From the NCBI GenBank assembly GCA_033557675.1, contig JAWQRM010000550.1, forward strand, positions 1-21,542: a stretch of DNA of 21,542 bases, in the 5' to 3' direction. Positions 1-8,916 of the stretch are shown here, piece by piece. The position numbers and the translations under genes are program-made. Numbering within the stretch: the first letter of the stretch is position 1; each line of letters starts with the position of its first letter. The stretch is from Coptodactyla brooksi (taxonomy: Eukaryota; Arthropoda; Insecta; Coleoptera; Scarabaeidae). The notes beneath the pieces are model-generated. The model saw nothing but the letters and a program-made list of their open reading frames with translations. It was not told the origin of the DNA and did not search any database.

Positions 1-10
1 ATATATATAT

Positions 11-50
11 AGCTTTCATCAATATATATATATATATATTGATGAAAGCT
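11..50. repeat. Perfect 40-bp palindrome with an AT core
   Basis: The first half, AGCTTTCATC followed by a TA run, is mirrored exactly by a TA run followed by GATGAAAGCT. It is a perfect hairpin or cruciform centred on a TA microsatellite. It could be the fused ends of a short foldback element or an expanded TA target site. No coding content is seen. Confidence 0.8.
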
Positions 51-56
51 ATCAAT

Positions 57-203
57 TTCACTAAGTATGAAGTGCTGTGGCTAAGTAGCTTAAGACGCGT
101 ACTAGAGACGTAGTGCGTGGTCTCGAACTGACTAGCGCCAGGCAACAAAGTACAGAGTGCGCGTCTTAAGCTACTCAGCCACAACGGTTCATGTTTACTG
201 AAA
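57..203. mobile_element. MITE-like imperfect inverted repeat
   Basis: The stretch at about 76-103 (core GTGGCTAAGTAGCTTAAGAC) is matched in reverse complement at about 156-182 with two mismatches over roughly 28 bases. A weaker continuation of the match runs outwards on both sides to about 57 and 203. The spacer of about 50 bp has no open frame. The layout suits a small non-autonomous foldback or MITE. No target duplication could be fixed because the left edge abuts the TA-rich palindrome. Confidence 0.55.
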
Positions 204-710
204 GCAATCAAAGACACTCACCAGACAGCTAGTCGAATGCTCAACCTTGCACGCAAATTTCTCAGAAACGAAGGCTCGTTCACCCAAACCCTTTTACACT
301 TTTTGTACCCTCGACCACCCCTATCGAATGAACTATAACTCATTCAAATTTGTATTTCGCAGTTGGCGGCATCTCCTTGTAAGCTCTAAGCAATTTTCAT
401 ATGTTGGCTTTTTTCGCCTCTCGATACTCCCACTTGGACCACCACTTTCGATGGCAGTGATGTTTGATTGCTTATTTTTTAAAATAGTAGGTATTAGACA
501 CCTATATTAGACACCTATATATAGTTTTGATGACATTATCACCAACAAAAATGTCTTTAACGTAATAAATCAAATAGGCACAATATTTTTTCACTTAATA
601 ACAACAAATAAATCAAACAAGTTACCTTACCAAGGACAGAAACTGAACTGCCTGCATAATAACGTTAAAAAACGAGAGGTTATCATCGCACGTACTTAGG
701 GGATTCTCCC
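204..710. other. No gene seen
   Basis: This is AT-rich sequence. The longest open frame (247-510, +) has a low-complexity, aromatic-rich translation with no family resemblance that I recognise, so I do not call it a gene. Confidence 0.5.
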
Positions 711-895
711 AGAGAATTCGACTTGTCGAAGTTGGCGCCATATATTTTATTCGAGTTATCGAAGTTCGAATAATCGAATTTCGACTTATGAAGTAAAAAT
801 TACACATATCTCTCATGTTTGATGCTATTGCCAACCAATTTGGTTCGACTTATCAAAAATTTGAATTATCGAAGTTCGACTATAGTTATTATACC
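711..895. repeat. TTCGA-rich diverged repeat
   Basis: Variants of CGACTTATCGAAGTTCGA recur here at about 717-733, 751-790 and 843-882, on both strands because the unit TTCGAA is itself palindromic. A unique stretch of about 60 bp separates the two clusters. It looks like a degenerate short satellite or the subterminal repeats of an unidentified DNA transposon. Confidence 0.5.
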
Positions 896-1979
896 ATATG
901 TCCCAGAATTTATTTATATTACTACTTTCGTTACTCGAAAAGATAAATGAACTAAGAAGAATTGTGAATCACATCGAAGAGTCCTTTTAATTACACCGTT
1001 GAAATTATGCAGCTCATTACAACCCTTGGGAAACCACTAGTCATTGTTTTTCAAATTGAAATTCCCAAAATGTTATGGTCCAGTGGTATCAACGCTTTAT
1101 TCTGAATACTATGGTATTGTCACCTTTAATTTCAACGTTGGGTTAAAAGTGAATCCTAAATCCTGCACTCTTACTGAATCCTTGTTTTAATCAAAACCCT
1201 ATTATTTAGGGAGTTAATTCACTCTATGATATTCTAATGAAATATAATGTTTATAATGCATAAAACGGATTATCTTAAAATTCTAGAAATGCATACAGAA
1301 ATTTATTTAATAAACTCATTATTAATATATTGTCTAAAATCAAGGCATAGTGCAATGGAATGGTGAAACAGTTAAGAGCAGATCCCTCAAATCCTCCAGA
1401 AATCTAAGTAATTGGCCGATTTAGCTATAAATTATTTGTATAATTACTTTCGTGGGGGTGTTAGTTTGGAAAGGCTCATCAGACCTTACTACCTGCACTT
1501 AGTGTGCGAGAGGAATTTGGTAGAATTAATCTAAACATGGAAGAGGAATTTTTATTACTTGGAAACGACTTGAAAGTACGTACCGTTTTAATTGTTCCTT
1601 TTACTACAGCCGTTTGTTTCTGCACTTTATTTATTTCAACCCCAGCAGAACGACTTCTAATTTCGTCTTTGTGTTACTTAAGAAGAAAGCGGCACGTCTG
1701 GTCTCAGATAAGTTGGAAGAGACTATCAACTTGCTATATTTATTGTTAAATTATCTAAAACTAACATTTATATAGTTTACGTTACCTTTAATATGTTTGG
1801 TGTTATATTATTTATGTTGTTTTGATAGTACCGGATGATATCTCACCCCACGAGATGGGATGATGACTCGAAAGTTTGCGAACAGTCGTATACTATAATA
1901 GAAAAGCACTATGTTGAAGACAATAATCCATTATCCCGGTTTTGATTATGTGTTCCATGTTATAGTGCCTTAAGAACCC
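896..1979. other. No gene seen
   Basis: AT-rich intergenic or intronic sequence. The frame at 1504-1749 begins with a glutamate-rich stretch and is followed by an unremarkable sequence. I recognise no domain, splice-flanked exon or repeat. Confidence 0.45.
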
Positions 1980-3280
1980 ATTAAAAAACCCAAAAGTTGG
2001 ACAAGAACAACTTCACCAACAATAGATGTTTTATTATTAAAATATGTAGTCCAGAACTAAGAAGAATTACAAAAATGTTCAACACTTTTACAAAGGTCCA
2101 TTCATATACTTTCAAAAGCAATGACGACAATCCACGATTTCCCTTTTTTCATTTTATTAAAATTTTAACAAATAAAAAATCTCATAAATCATGCTAAAAA
2201 AGAACTTTGGACGGGTGGCAGCACTTTATCTATTTTGACAATTCAACAAAGGAAAACCCTATTTTTTAGTTTGTCTGGTGGATGAATATAAAACTGTAGA
2301 ATCAATTATGGTATAAAATTTGAATCCAAAATAAAGAATTGCTGAAAAACAATTAAAATGGAGCATAACATGAACAAGCAGTTATTGAAGCTCGAAATTT
2401 AATCATTGATCACCATAACAAAGAAAAAACACTTCAGGAGATCAGTGGAATTATAAATAGTAAAAAAATTGGCACATCTGAACATTTACTATTTAACACC
2501 GAACCTGTGCGATTGGTTCTATGAAAAATACAATTTCCATGGCAGGGTCCTCAGAAGAAAATTCCTTTATGTCCAAAGATAATAAGAAAAGAAGGATTAA
2601 TTTTGCAAAAACATATGAAAACAAAGATTTTGCAAAAAAGGTTTATATTGTGACGAAAGTAAAGTTAATATATTTGGTATCTTACAATTAAAAAAAATGA
2701 TTCAGTCGAAAGTGCCACAAAACTGGGAATTAAACAGGGATTCCTAAGCGCAAGGCACTACTCGATGTGCGTTTGTGATTGATGTATTACTGCCCAAAAA
2801 TACTTAAAACCTTTTCTTAATTTAAATGTGGTCGAATATTTATGCGCACATTTGGAAAACCAGTCGAAGATGCGCAAAATTTCTAGTAAAAAGGATCTCG
2901 AGACTGTGTTTAAGGATGAGTGGGCTAAAATAGACCCTAATGTATACAATGCATTAGTAGAATCGATGCCAAAAAGATTGAAAGCTGTTAAAGAAAGTAA
3001 AGGCTTGCCAACAAATTAAGCATTTTTTTAAACTTTAAGATGAAACTTAAAAACTGCTGTCTGAGTTCTTCTTTGATATAGATTTTGTTAATTTTTTATA
3101 TTTCTTGTTTTTGTTGAAAATTGGAATTGAATTTATTTTTTGTTTTTATTGCGTTTTGAAGTTCTTAATTATAGTCATTGAAACTACTGAAAACATTTAC
3201 AAAATTTGTCTTGTTTACCACCAAATTTTGTATCCAAATTTCAGCTGGTACCTGCCTGACTTCTTTATTGAGCTACTATG
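1980..3280 (+). mobile_element. Tc1-like DNA transposon, copy 1 (decayed)
   Basis: A degraded Tc1/mariner-superfamily element. Its right end reads CTTCTTTATTGAG shortly before a TA at 3281-3282, matching in inverse orientation the left terminus of the copy at 4746-6266. The left 230 bp (about 1990-2215) aligns closely with the 5' end of that copy, for example the shared stretch TTTTATTATTAAAATA and a later ACAATCCACGATTT. The left terminus itself is eroded, so the start is approximate. The element is about 1.3 kb, shorter than its sister, with transposase segments missing. Confidence 0.75.
2395..3019 (+). pseudogene. Tc1 transposase relic, copy 1
   Basis: This is what remains of a DDE transposase that would cut and paste its element at TA sites in the nucleus. 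Fragments appear in order but in shifting frames. About 2395-2460 gives an N-terminal helix-turn-helix piece (NLIIDHHNKEKTLQEIS). About 2570-2690 gives NKKRRINFAKTYENKDF and then CDESKVNIFG, which carries the first catalytic Asp. The last and longest piece, 2803-3019, gives LNVVEYLCAHLENQ and ends KRLKAVKESKG, the classic Tc1 C-terminus with the third catalytic Glu. The second helix-turn-helix and the QDNDPKH region with the second Asp are missing or unreadable. Several stops and frameshifts mean it cannot be functional. The family assignment is firm; the exact start is not. Confidence 0.8.
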
Positions 3281-3356
3281 TATTAACACATACAATATTT
3301 TCTTTCTAGTTAAAAAAGGTTCTCTCCTTTCAAAAAAGGTTCCTCTTTGTCTCTGA

Positions 3357-3398
3357 TCACTCCTGATGATGTTGATATGGTCAGCTAAACGTGATTCG
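3357..3398 (+). ncRNA. Hammerhead-like motif, degraded (tentative)
   Basis: CTCCTGATGATG is followed by a short potential stem (TTGATATGGTCAG) and then CTAAACGTG. This resembles the CUGAUGA, stem II, GAAAC order of the hammerhead motifs known from Penelope-like retroelement ends. The GAAA box has changed to TAAA, so cleavage would not be expected. It may be the tail of an old Penelope relic. The identification is weak. Confidence 0.2.
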
Positions 3399-3601
3399 AG
3401 CAGCTAATTTCCTGGTTAGGTTAGGTGGTAACAATTGTTTAACTTTGCTGCAAAACCAAAGGTTCCAATCCCACAATTTAGTAATACCCTGAAAGGATAC
3501 AATATTTAAATCATCTTGTTACCCTATTACTCTAAATATATATCAATAGGTGTTCAAATAAACATTTTCTTTTTATACTTCATATAAAAATTTACATTTT
3601 A

Positions 3602-3632
3602 GCATTACATTACATTACATGGCATTACATTT
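3602..3632. repeat. CATTA microsatellite
   Basis: A short run of about five imperfect ATTAC/CATTA units with one interruption. It is simple-sequence DNA with no other feature. Confidence 0.7.
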
Positions 3633-4745
3633 TTAACTTTGTAACGTACAGTTCATTATTGTATACATTTTAACGTGTTATTTGTTGATGATGTGAATAG
3701 AATTTCACGAAACGTTCATTAAATAATAGATACGCAGGTAAAGAACTATTTTTATTATACGACGTATTCATACAAAAATGTATAGTTTTGCTTCGGGTGA
3801 AAAATAGCTTATACTTGGCGGTAAATAAACTTAAAATACTGCTGGGCTATCAAGGATTAATTGGTCAGAAGAATAATAAAAATAATTTTCTTTGATGTTG
3901 CAAAACTGCGTACTTTTCATTAATTTCCTTTTTTTTAGTTTTCAGCACATTTTTCATACTTTGTCACTTCCGTGTGACCATATTCTCATTCAGATTCACA
4001 TAATCATTCAATGCCCATTAGAAATAGAATCAATATCACTTTTTGCAGGTTACAAAATACTCGAACAGGACAGTGGTATACGACCTACAAAATTATAAAT
4101 ACATTACCTGACTATTGTAGAGCGCTGCTAAGCCACGAGTGCAGGGGGAAATTAAAACAAACGGTGGCTAATTCAAACGTCTATTTACTCTATTAATGAA
4201 TTTTATTCTCTGTGTTTAATTGTCTGGCTATTTTATTTCCTACGTTAATGCCATTAATGTTATTTCAATTAAGTGGTTGGTACACAATAAAGATTATTAT
4301 TAGTCTGCCAGAAACGTGACTTACCCCACTTATTTAAATTTGTCAAGTTGTTCATTAACTATTTAAAAATTTCGCTTATTTTTTTAACTTTGAACTACTA
4401 CATTTGTGGCTCATATATCAGAGATGGATTGTATTACCACTACATCTGTTTACTCTTATCTGTTCTTATAAGTATCAGTATTAAATTAGAGAATGACATA
4501 TCATGTACAAGTTGATTGGTTACACCTAACCTAATTCTATGCATAGGAAACAATTTCTCATACAAAAACCTTTTCTTATTGCTAAAACATGCGGGGGTGG
4601 CAGCTATATTAAAAGAACCTACACATCAGAGACTGAAATCTTATTTAGCATTATTAGTTTGATGCAAAAAATGCAGGATTTTTGATTCCTTTGTTTTAAT
4701 ATTATTTTATAACAGTAAGGTACTACTTAAATATAATGTGTTATA

Positions 4746-4787
4746 CAGAGGCTCAATAAAGAAGTTGTACAGGAACAAGCTTTAATT
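4746..4787 (+). repeat. Tc1 copy 2 left terminal inverted repeat
   Basis: It matches the reverse complement of 6225-6266 over roughly the first 25-40 bases with a few substitutions, and it directly follows TA. It would be the transposase binding and cutting end. Confidence 0.8.
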
Positions 4788-4825
4788 TGGTTACAAAATT
4801 TGGTGGTAAAAAAAGTGTTTTTCGT

Positions 4826-4985
4826 ATTTTTAATAATAATTTTTAATAATAATAATTTTTAATAGTAATAATTTTTAATAATAATAATTTTTAATAATAA
4901 TAATTTTTAATAATAATAATTTTTAATAACAATAATTTTAAATAATAATAATTTTTAATAATTTATATTAATATTTTTAATAATT
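4826..4985. repeat. TAA-rich minisatellite
   Basis: About ten units of the form TTTTTAATAATAATAA occur with small length changes. The array sits within the non-coding 3' part of Tc1 copy 2 and accounts for its extra length relative to copy 1. It is probably slippage expansion after insertion. Confidence 0.85.
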
Positions 4986-5149
4986 TATAATTAAGAACTT
5001 TTATAATTAATTAAGAAAAACAAAAAACAAATTCAATTCAATCTTTCAATAAAAACAATAGATAGCAAAAGTTAACAAAATCCATGTCAAAGGAGAAATT
5101 CACACAGTACTACTAAATATATTTTAAAGTTATAACAAATGCTTGATAT

Positions 5150-5868
5150 TTTATTGGTAATCCTTTACTTTTTTAACAGTCTCGAGGTCCTTTTGATTTG
5201 AAATTTTGCCGGAATTTCTACCGGTTTTCCAAATCACATTTAGATCTGGTGATTGAGGATGGAGTTTCAAGTACTTTTGGGCAGTTATACATACTACTGT
5301 CTGTATAACTACATATAACTACATATCTTGTATAACTACAAGGGCACATCGAGTGCCGTGTGCTTAGGGTCCATTTTCTTGATAGAAATGGAGTCTCTCT
5401 TCGATCCACATTTTTTCGGCACTCTAGACTAAATTATTTTTCAAAATTGTAAAATACTGCTACTGTATTCGATAGTCGCACGTGTTTTTTTCTTTAAGCT
5501 CCTCATTCGGCTTTCTCCATATACATGACTGACAATCCGATGAAAATATATTAAATTTCGTTCCGTCACTGTATAAGACTTTATTCCAAAATTCAAAATC
5601 TTTATTTTCATGTTATTGCAAAATTAATATTTTTTTTTGTTTATAACGGGGTCTTTTCTGGCAACCCTACCGTAGAAATTGTTTTTTTTTTCGCTTATCA
5701 GTGTCCGAAAATGGTTTGGGCTTCCAGATTTTGCCTTATTTTGAACTGAATGTGTTTTCTTAAAGCGTTTAATGACATCACATTGAGTGTGGTCTATTTA
5801 TGATTTCACTGGTCTTCCAAAGTGTTTTTCCATTGTTATAGTAATCAATGATTAAATTTCACATTTCA
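5150..5868 (-). pseudogene. Tc1 transposase relic, copy 2
   Basis: Read on the minus strand with frame changes, the transposase domains appear in their normal order. First comes an N-terminal helix-turn-helix piece NLIIDYYNNGKTL (about 5868-5825). Next is the second helix-turn-helix and linker, VIKRFKKTHSVQNKAKSGSP (about 5790-5710). Then FWNKVLYSDGTKFNIF (5595-5543), the first catalytic Asp block with the usual Glu replaced by Gly, and IWRKPNEELK (about 5520-5490). Last is QSPDLNVIW (5254-5227), where the third catalytic Glu has been lost. It ends KDLETVKK near 5165. In-frame stops and at least three frameshifts make it dead. It shares the QKYLK and KDLETV stretches with copy 1, so both derive from one family. 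Confidence 0.82.
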
Positions 5869-6224
5869 ATATATATTTGTCCAGGTTGTTTTACCATTTT
5901 AGTTATTTTTCAGCAATGTTTTGCTTTTATACTGAAAATTTATACTATAATTGCTTCTACCATTTTATATTCACCAAACAAATTAAAAAAGTAATAAAGA
6001 GGACCCCCTTTATTGAATTGTCAAAATTGACAAAATGCTGCCACGTGTCTGACCTCTTTTTTGGCATGATTTATGGATTTTTTTTATTTGTGCTATTTTT
6101 AGGAAAATGGAAAAAGCAAATCGTGGATTGTGGCATTTGCATTTGAAAATATATACATGAAGCGTTGTAAAAGTGTAAAATATTTCTGTAATTCTTCTTA
6201 GCTCTGAAGTATTTTAATAATAAA

Positions 6225-6266
6225 ACGTCTAATTTCTGCTTGTTCAACATCTTTATTGGGCCACTG
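6225..6266 (-). repeat. Tc1 copy 2 right terminal inverted repeat
   Basis: The partner of 4746-4787. It is immediately followed by TA at 6267-6268, as expected of a Tc1 insertion. Confidence 0.8.
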
Positions 6267-6370
6267 TATATCGTCTTAAATCATATTTCTTACAAGTAAC
6301 TGAGCTTTTATTTTTAGATGTCCAAACGCAATTTTCGAAATATTTGTTTTTATGCGTTTCAGTCAAGATG

Positions 6371-6726
6371 GTGTCAAATCGACGGAGCAAATATCAAATT
6401 GACAGGACAAATGTCAAATTGACAGGAGAAATGTCAGATTGAAATTTAAAGTGTCAAACTGACAGGTCAAATGTCAAATTGATGGGATAAATGTCAAATT
6501 GACATTTAAAGTGTCAAACTGAGAGGTCCAACGTCAAATTGACAGGAGGAATGTCAAATCGATATTTAAAGTGCCAAATTGGAAAGTCAAACATCAAATT
6601 TACTGGACAAAGATCAAATTGATAGGACAAATGTCAACTTAACATTTAAAGTGTCAAACTGACAGGTCACATGTCAAATTGACAGGACGAATGACAAATT
6701 GACAGAACAAATGTGAAATTGTCCTG
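6371..6726. repeat. 20-bp minisatellite (ATGTCAAATTGACAGGACAA type)
   Basis: About 17-18 copies of a 20-bp unit run head to tail in strict register. The marker variant ATTTAAAGTGTCAA recurs at 6444, 6504, 6564 and 6644, spaced 60, 60 and 80 bp, all multiples of 20. The core TGTCAAATTGACA is nearly self-complementary. The array ends by running into the reverse complement of its own unit (GTCCTGTCAATTTGACA at about 6721-6737). Confidence 0.92.
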
Positions 6727-6816
6727 TCAATTTGACATTTGTCCTGCTTTTCTTTTGCATCCACCTAATTTCAACGTAACGTAAATAATTTAACATAACA
6801 AAAAACATTGGAAATA
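6719..6816 (+). repeat. Direct repeat, copy A
   Basis: TTGTCCTGTCAA is followed by TTTGACATTTGTCC and a stretch containing CCACCTAATTTCAACGTAAC, ending ACATTGGAAAT. It recurs about 278 bp downstream (6997-7089) with few changes. It begins with the inverted minisatellite unit, so the two repeats may be linked in origin. Confidence 0.8.
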
Positions 6817-6996
6817 TTGCAACAAACGAAAATATTCCTACCGCAACAATGAGGTGAAATTATAAACTTCAATAAACCTGCTTAGATACAGTAGATGCGG
6901 TTGGTACCGTAACGCAAACTAAATGTTAATTTTGGATAATTTAACAGGTAACAATAAACGCGGAAAGTTTTTTTTATAATAGTACCAAATGTCATA

Positions 6997-7089
6997 TTGT
7001 CCTGTCAATTGACATTTGTCCTTCTTTTCTTTTGCTCCCACCTAATTTCAACGCAACGTAAATAACATAACACATAACATTGGAAATTA
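6997..7089 (+). repeat. Direct repeat, copy B
   Basis: Second copy of 6719-6816, with CCACCTAATTTCAACGCAAC and ACATTGGAAAT conserved. It lies about 125 bp before the piggyBac-like frame, so it may be part of that element's 5' region. Confidence 0.8.
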
Positions 7090-7212
7090 GTCAGTGGTTA
7101 CCACTTCACCAAAACGATATTAAATAGCTCGATACGCATTTCGTCGACCAAGTGGACATTATCAAGAACAACCGGGAAATAAGAACGAACGAGAATATCC
7201 ATACTGTATTAT

Positions 7213-8205
7213 ATGGATGAAATTCTTCGGAAGAAGTTGTTCGCAGCTATTAATTGTATAAATCTGTTTGTAAGTGACAACATTATTGCAATAATCATTG
7301 CTTCAACAAACACATACAATGAAAAAATTAAAATTAAATTTGAAAGGAATAGAGGTGCTAAATTGGCAGATGAAAGAGAAATTCGTGCATTTATTGAAAT
7401 TCTTTTTTTGATTGGGACATTTAGAAGTTTTAGAAGACATGTTCATAAAATTTGGGACAATTCCAAAGGAAGCGACGTTAAATTATGTTACCTTGCCATG
7501 AGCGAAAATCGATTTGAATTCATTATAAGATACCTCAGATTTGACGATGTAAGAACAAGAAATGAAAGAAGAGAAGTAGATAAATTAGCACCTATTAGGG
7601 AAATCTTGGAAACATTTATCGCAAATTTTTATTAAGATGTTCGCCTTAGTGGATGTTAAGACCTTCATTTAATTTAGAAACCTATCTGGGAATTCAACCT
7701 GAAGAACCGTATAAGCTTAGTAATTCTGCCGAGGATATTGTTCTTCGATTAGTGCATCCTGTAGAAGGAACAAAACGCAATATAACCGGAGACAATTAGT
7801 TTACCACTAGCAAAAACATTATTAGAAGAGAAGAAACTCACATATGTTGGTACCATGAAGAAAAATAACAAAAAAAATAGAAAAGAACGAACTTCACTAT
7901 TTGGTTTCCAAGAAAATTGCACTATGGTTTCCGATTACCCTAAGAAAAATAAGACGGTTGTATTAGTTTCTACTATGCATAATGACAATCCTATTGACCC
8001 AGAAACTGGTGACGAAAGAAAACCAGAAATCATAACCTTCTACAACCATACGAAAGTAGGTGTTGATTTAGTTGACCAAATCTTTTAAATATATCTGCCA
8101 TAAACGTCTACGTCGTATATAAAGCTAATCATATTGGAGAAAAAATTGTTAGGAGTAATTTTATTGAGAATTTTGCATGGGAGCTAATAAAACCCACACC
8201 ATCTT
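7213..8205 (+). pseudogene. piggyBac-like transposase relic
   Basis: A broken DDE_Tnp_1_7 (piggyBac) transposase, a family that excises elements precisely at TTAA. The first open piece (7213-7635, 140 aa) covers the N-terminal domain, ending LAPIREILETFIANFY. After a break, 7670-7797 gives NLETYLG and then DIVLRLVHPVEGTKRNITGDN, which carries the second catalytic Asp. Then 7806-8088 gives LTYVGTMKKN, SLFGFQENCTMVSDYPKKN, STMHNDNPID and NHTKVGVDLVDQ, with the third Asp. A last remnant, FIENFAWELIKP, lies near 8157-8193. The block that normally carries the first catalytic Asp (the SIDE-type motif) and the segment after VDQ are deleted. It is much shorter than intact members (about 550-600 aa). 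No terminal repeats or TTAA pair could be fixed. Confidence 0.88.
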
Positions 8206-8805
8206 AGAGATATGTACACTGAATGTTTATCAAAATAGAAGTGTTCCTTTTGTTTGATTTTGCTTGTTCTTTGTCCCATTATTTTATTTTTTAGCTATTT
8301 TTACTACTGGATCTTGTATTAGTTAAAAATGAACATAGATCTGTTTTTTTTATCAAAATGCACTTTATTCTTGTAGCTGTTTTGAATTATTTGTCAATAA
8401 ACACATTAAAAATCTCAATAATGCTTTTTACTTTCACCACCGTTAAAAGGCTAAACATAAAGCTGCAAAATTCATTCCTTTCTAAAGTACTAACACAAAC
8501 AAACCTATTTTCAAAGACTACTTTTCAATGTTTAAAATATTGACCAACCTACTAAAAAGAAACTTTGGTCTACGATCGTATACCACGCGACTAAACTCGC
8601 TAGTGAAAACCGTGCGGCTAACGTAGGGCTAAATGGTTATTCTGGAGCATATTCGCCCACGACTACTCTTAACAAGGGAATCAGCAACCTAAAAGGTCCC
8701 CATCAAGATTTTCATGTCAAATTAAAAAAAGAATTGTTAAACTATCTTTGCCTGCTTTGTACGTTTGTTTCATTGTATTGATAAAGGGTTTCGTTTTTTT
8801 TTCAG
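8206..8805. other. Upstream flank of the TMEM198 exons; unassigned stop-free frame
   Basis: The first half is AT-rich with no gene. From about 8555 to 8710 the sequence is richer in G and C, and one + frame stays open from 8536 to 8779 without an ATG, including a stretch GYSGAYSPTTTLNKGISNLK. I do not recognise it. It lies in the intron just before the first recognisable TMEM198 exon and ends at the polypyrimidine tract of that exon's acceptor. Confidence 0.4.
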
Positions 8806-8916
8806 GATATCGATGTTTCAAAACTGTCATGTTCCTCACTGGTTTCATTTTCGCCTCTTGTATAGTCTACATGATATGTTTGCAAGGTGTATTGATGCCA
8901 CCTTATGGTAATGCCG
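8806..8916 (+). CDS. TMEM198: TMEM198 exon: YRCFK and membrane segment
   Basis: The acceptor is a T-rich tract ending CAG at 8803-8805; the donor GTAAGT starts at 8917. The first two bases complete a glycine codon begun in a missing upstream exon. It encodes YRCFKTVMFLTGFIF and ends PPYGNA plus one base of the next Gly. Confidence 0.88.

Larger units (their letters stand above)
3283..4743. other. No gene seen; spacer between the two Tc1 relics
   Basis: AT-rich sequence. It contains a short CATTA microsatellite near 3602-3632 and a hammerhead-like motif at about 3357-3398, listed separately. A frame at 4011-4196 ends in a pattern vaguely like the C-terminus of a non-LTR retrotransposon, but the resemblance is too weak to call. 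Confidence 0.5.
4746..6266 (-). mobile_element. Tc1-like DNA transposon, copy 2, with both termini
   Basis: The plus-strand left end after TA (4744-4745) starts CAGAGGCTCAATAAAGAAGT. The reverse complement of the right end before TA (6267-6268) starts CAGTGGCCCAATAAAGATGT. These are matching terminal inverted repeats flanked by the TA dinucleotide that Tc1/mariner elements duplicate. The total length of 1521 bp is near the usual 1.6 kb. A transposase relic lies inside on the minus strand. A TAA-rich simple repeat has expanded in the 3' non-coding part. The element shares its 5' region and transposase with copy 1 at 1980-3280. Confidence 0.88.

Noticed and set aside
247..510. 87-codon open frame (+)
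   Set aside because: Low-complexity aromatic translation, no motif, no splice or promoter context.
1504..1749. 81-codon open frame (+) with an acidic start (MEEEFLLLGNDLK)
   Set aside because: Considered as a missing TMEM198 first exon. It lacks the expected membrane segment and an ending in phase with 8806.
2758..2949. 63-codon open frame (-)
   Set aside because: Antisense shadow of the Tc1 transposase C-terminus.
3105..3356. 83-codon open frame (+)
   Set aside because: It runs through the 3' end of Tc1 copy 1 and its flank; composition-driven hydrophobic translation.
3455..3480. GGTTCCAATCCC resembling a tRNA T-arm
   Set aside because: No acceptor or anticodon stem can be folded around it; the same holds for GGTTCAAATAG near 14142.
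4011..4196. 61-codon frame with a LINE-like C-terminus (LPDYCRALLSHECRGKLKQ)
   Set aside because: Only a loose resemblance to the SL..FK..LK ending of non-LTR ORF2, with no other LINE motif nearby.
5877..6146. 89-codon open frame (+)
   Set aside because: It lies antisense in the 5' non-coding part of Tc1 copy 2; a chance frame.
6371..6726. Regularly spaced repeats resembling a CRISPR array
   Set aside because: There are no unique spacers; the units are contiguous 20-bp variants in a eukaryotic context.
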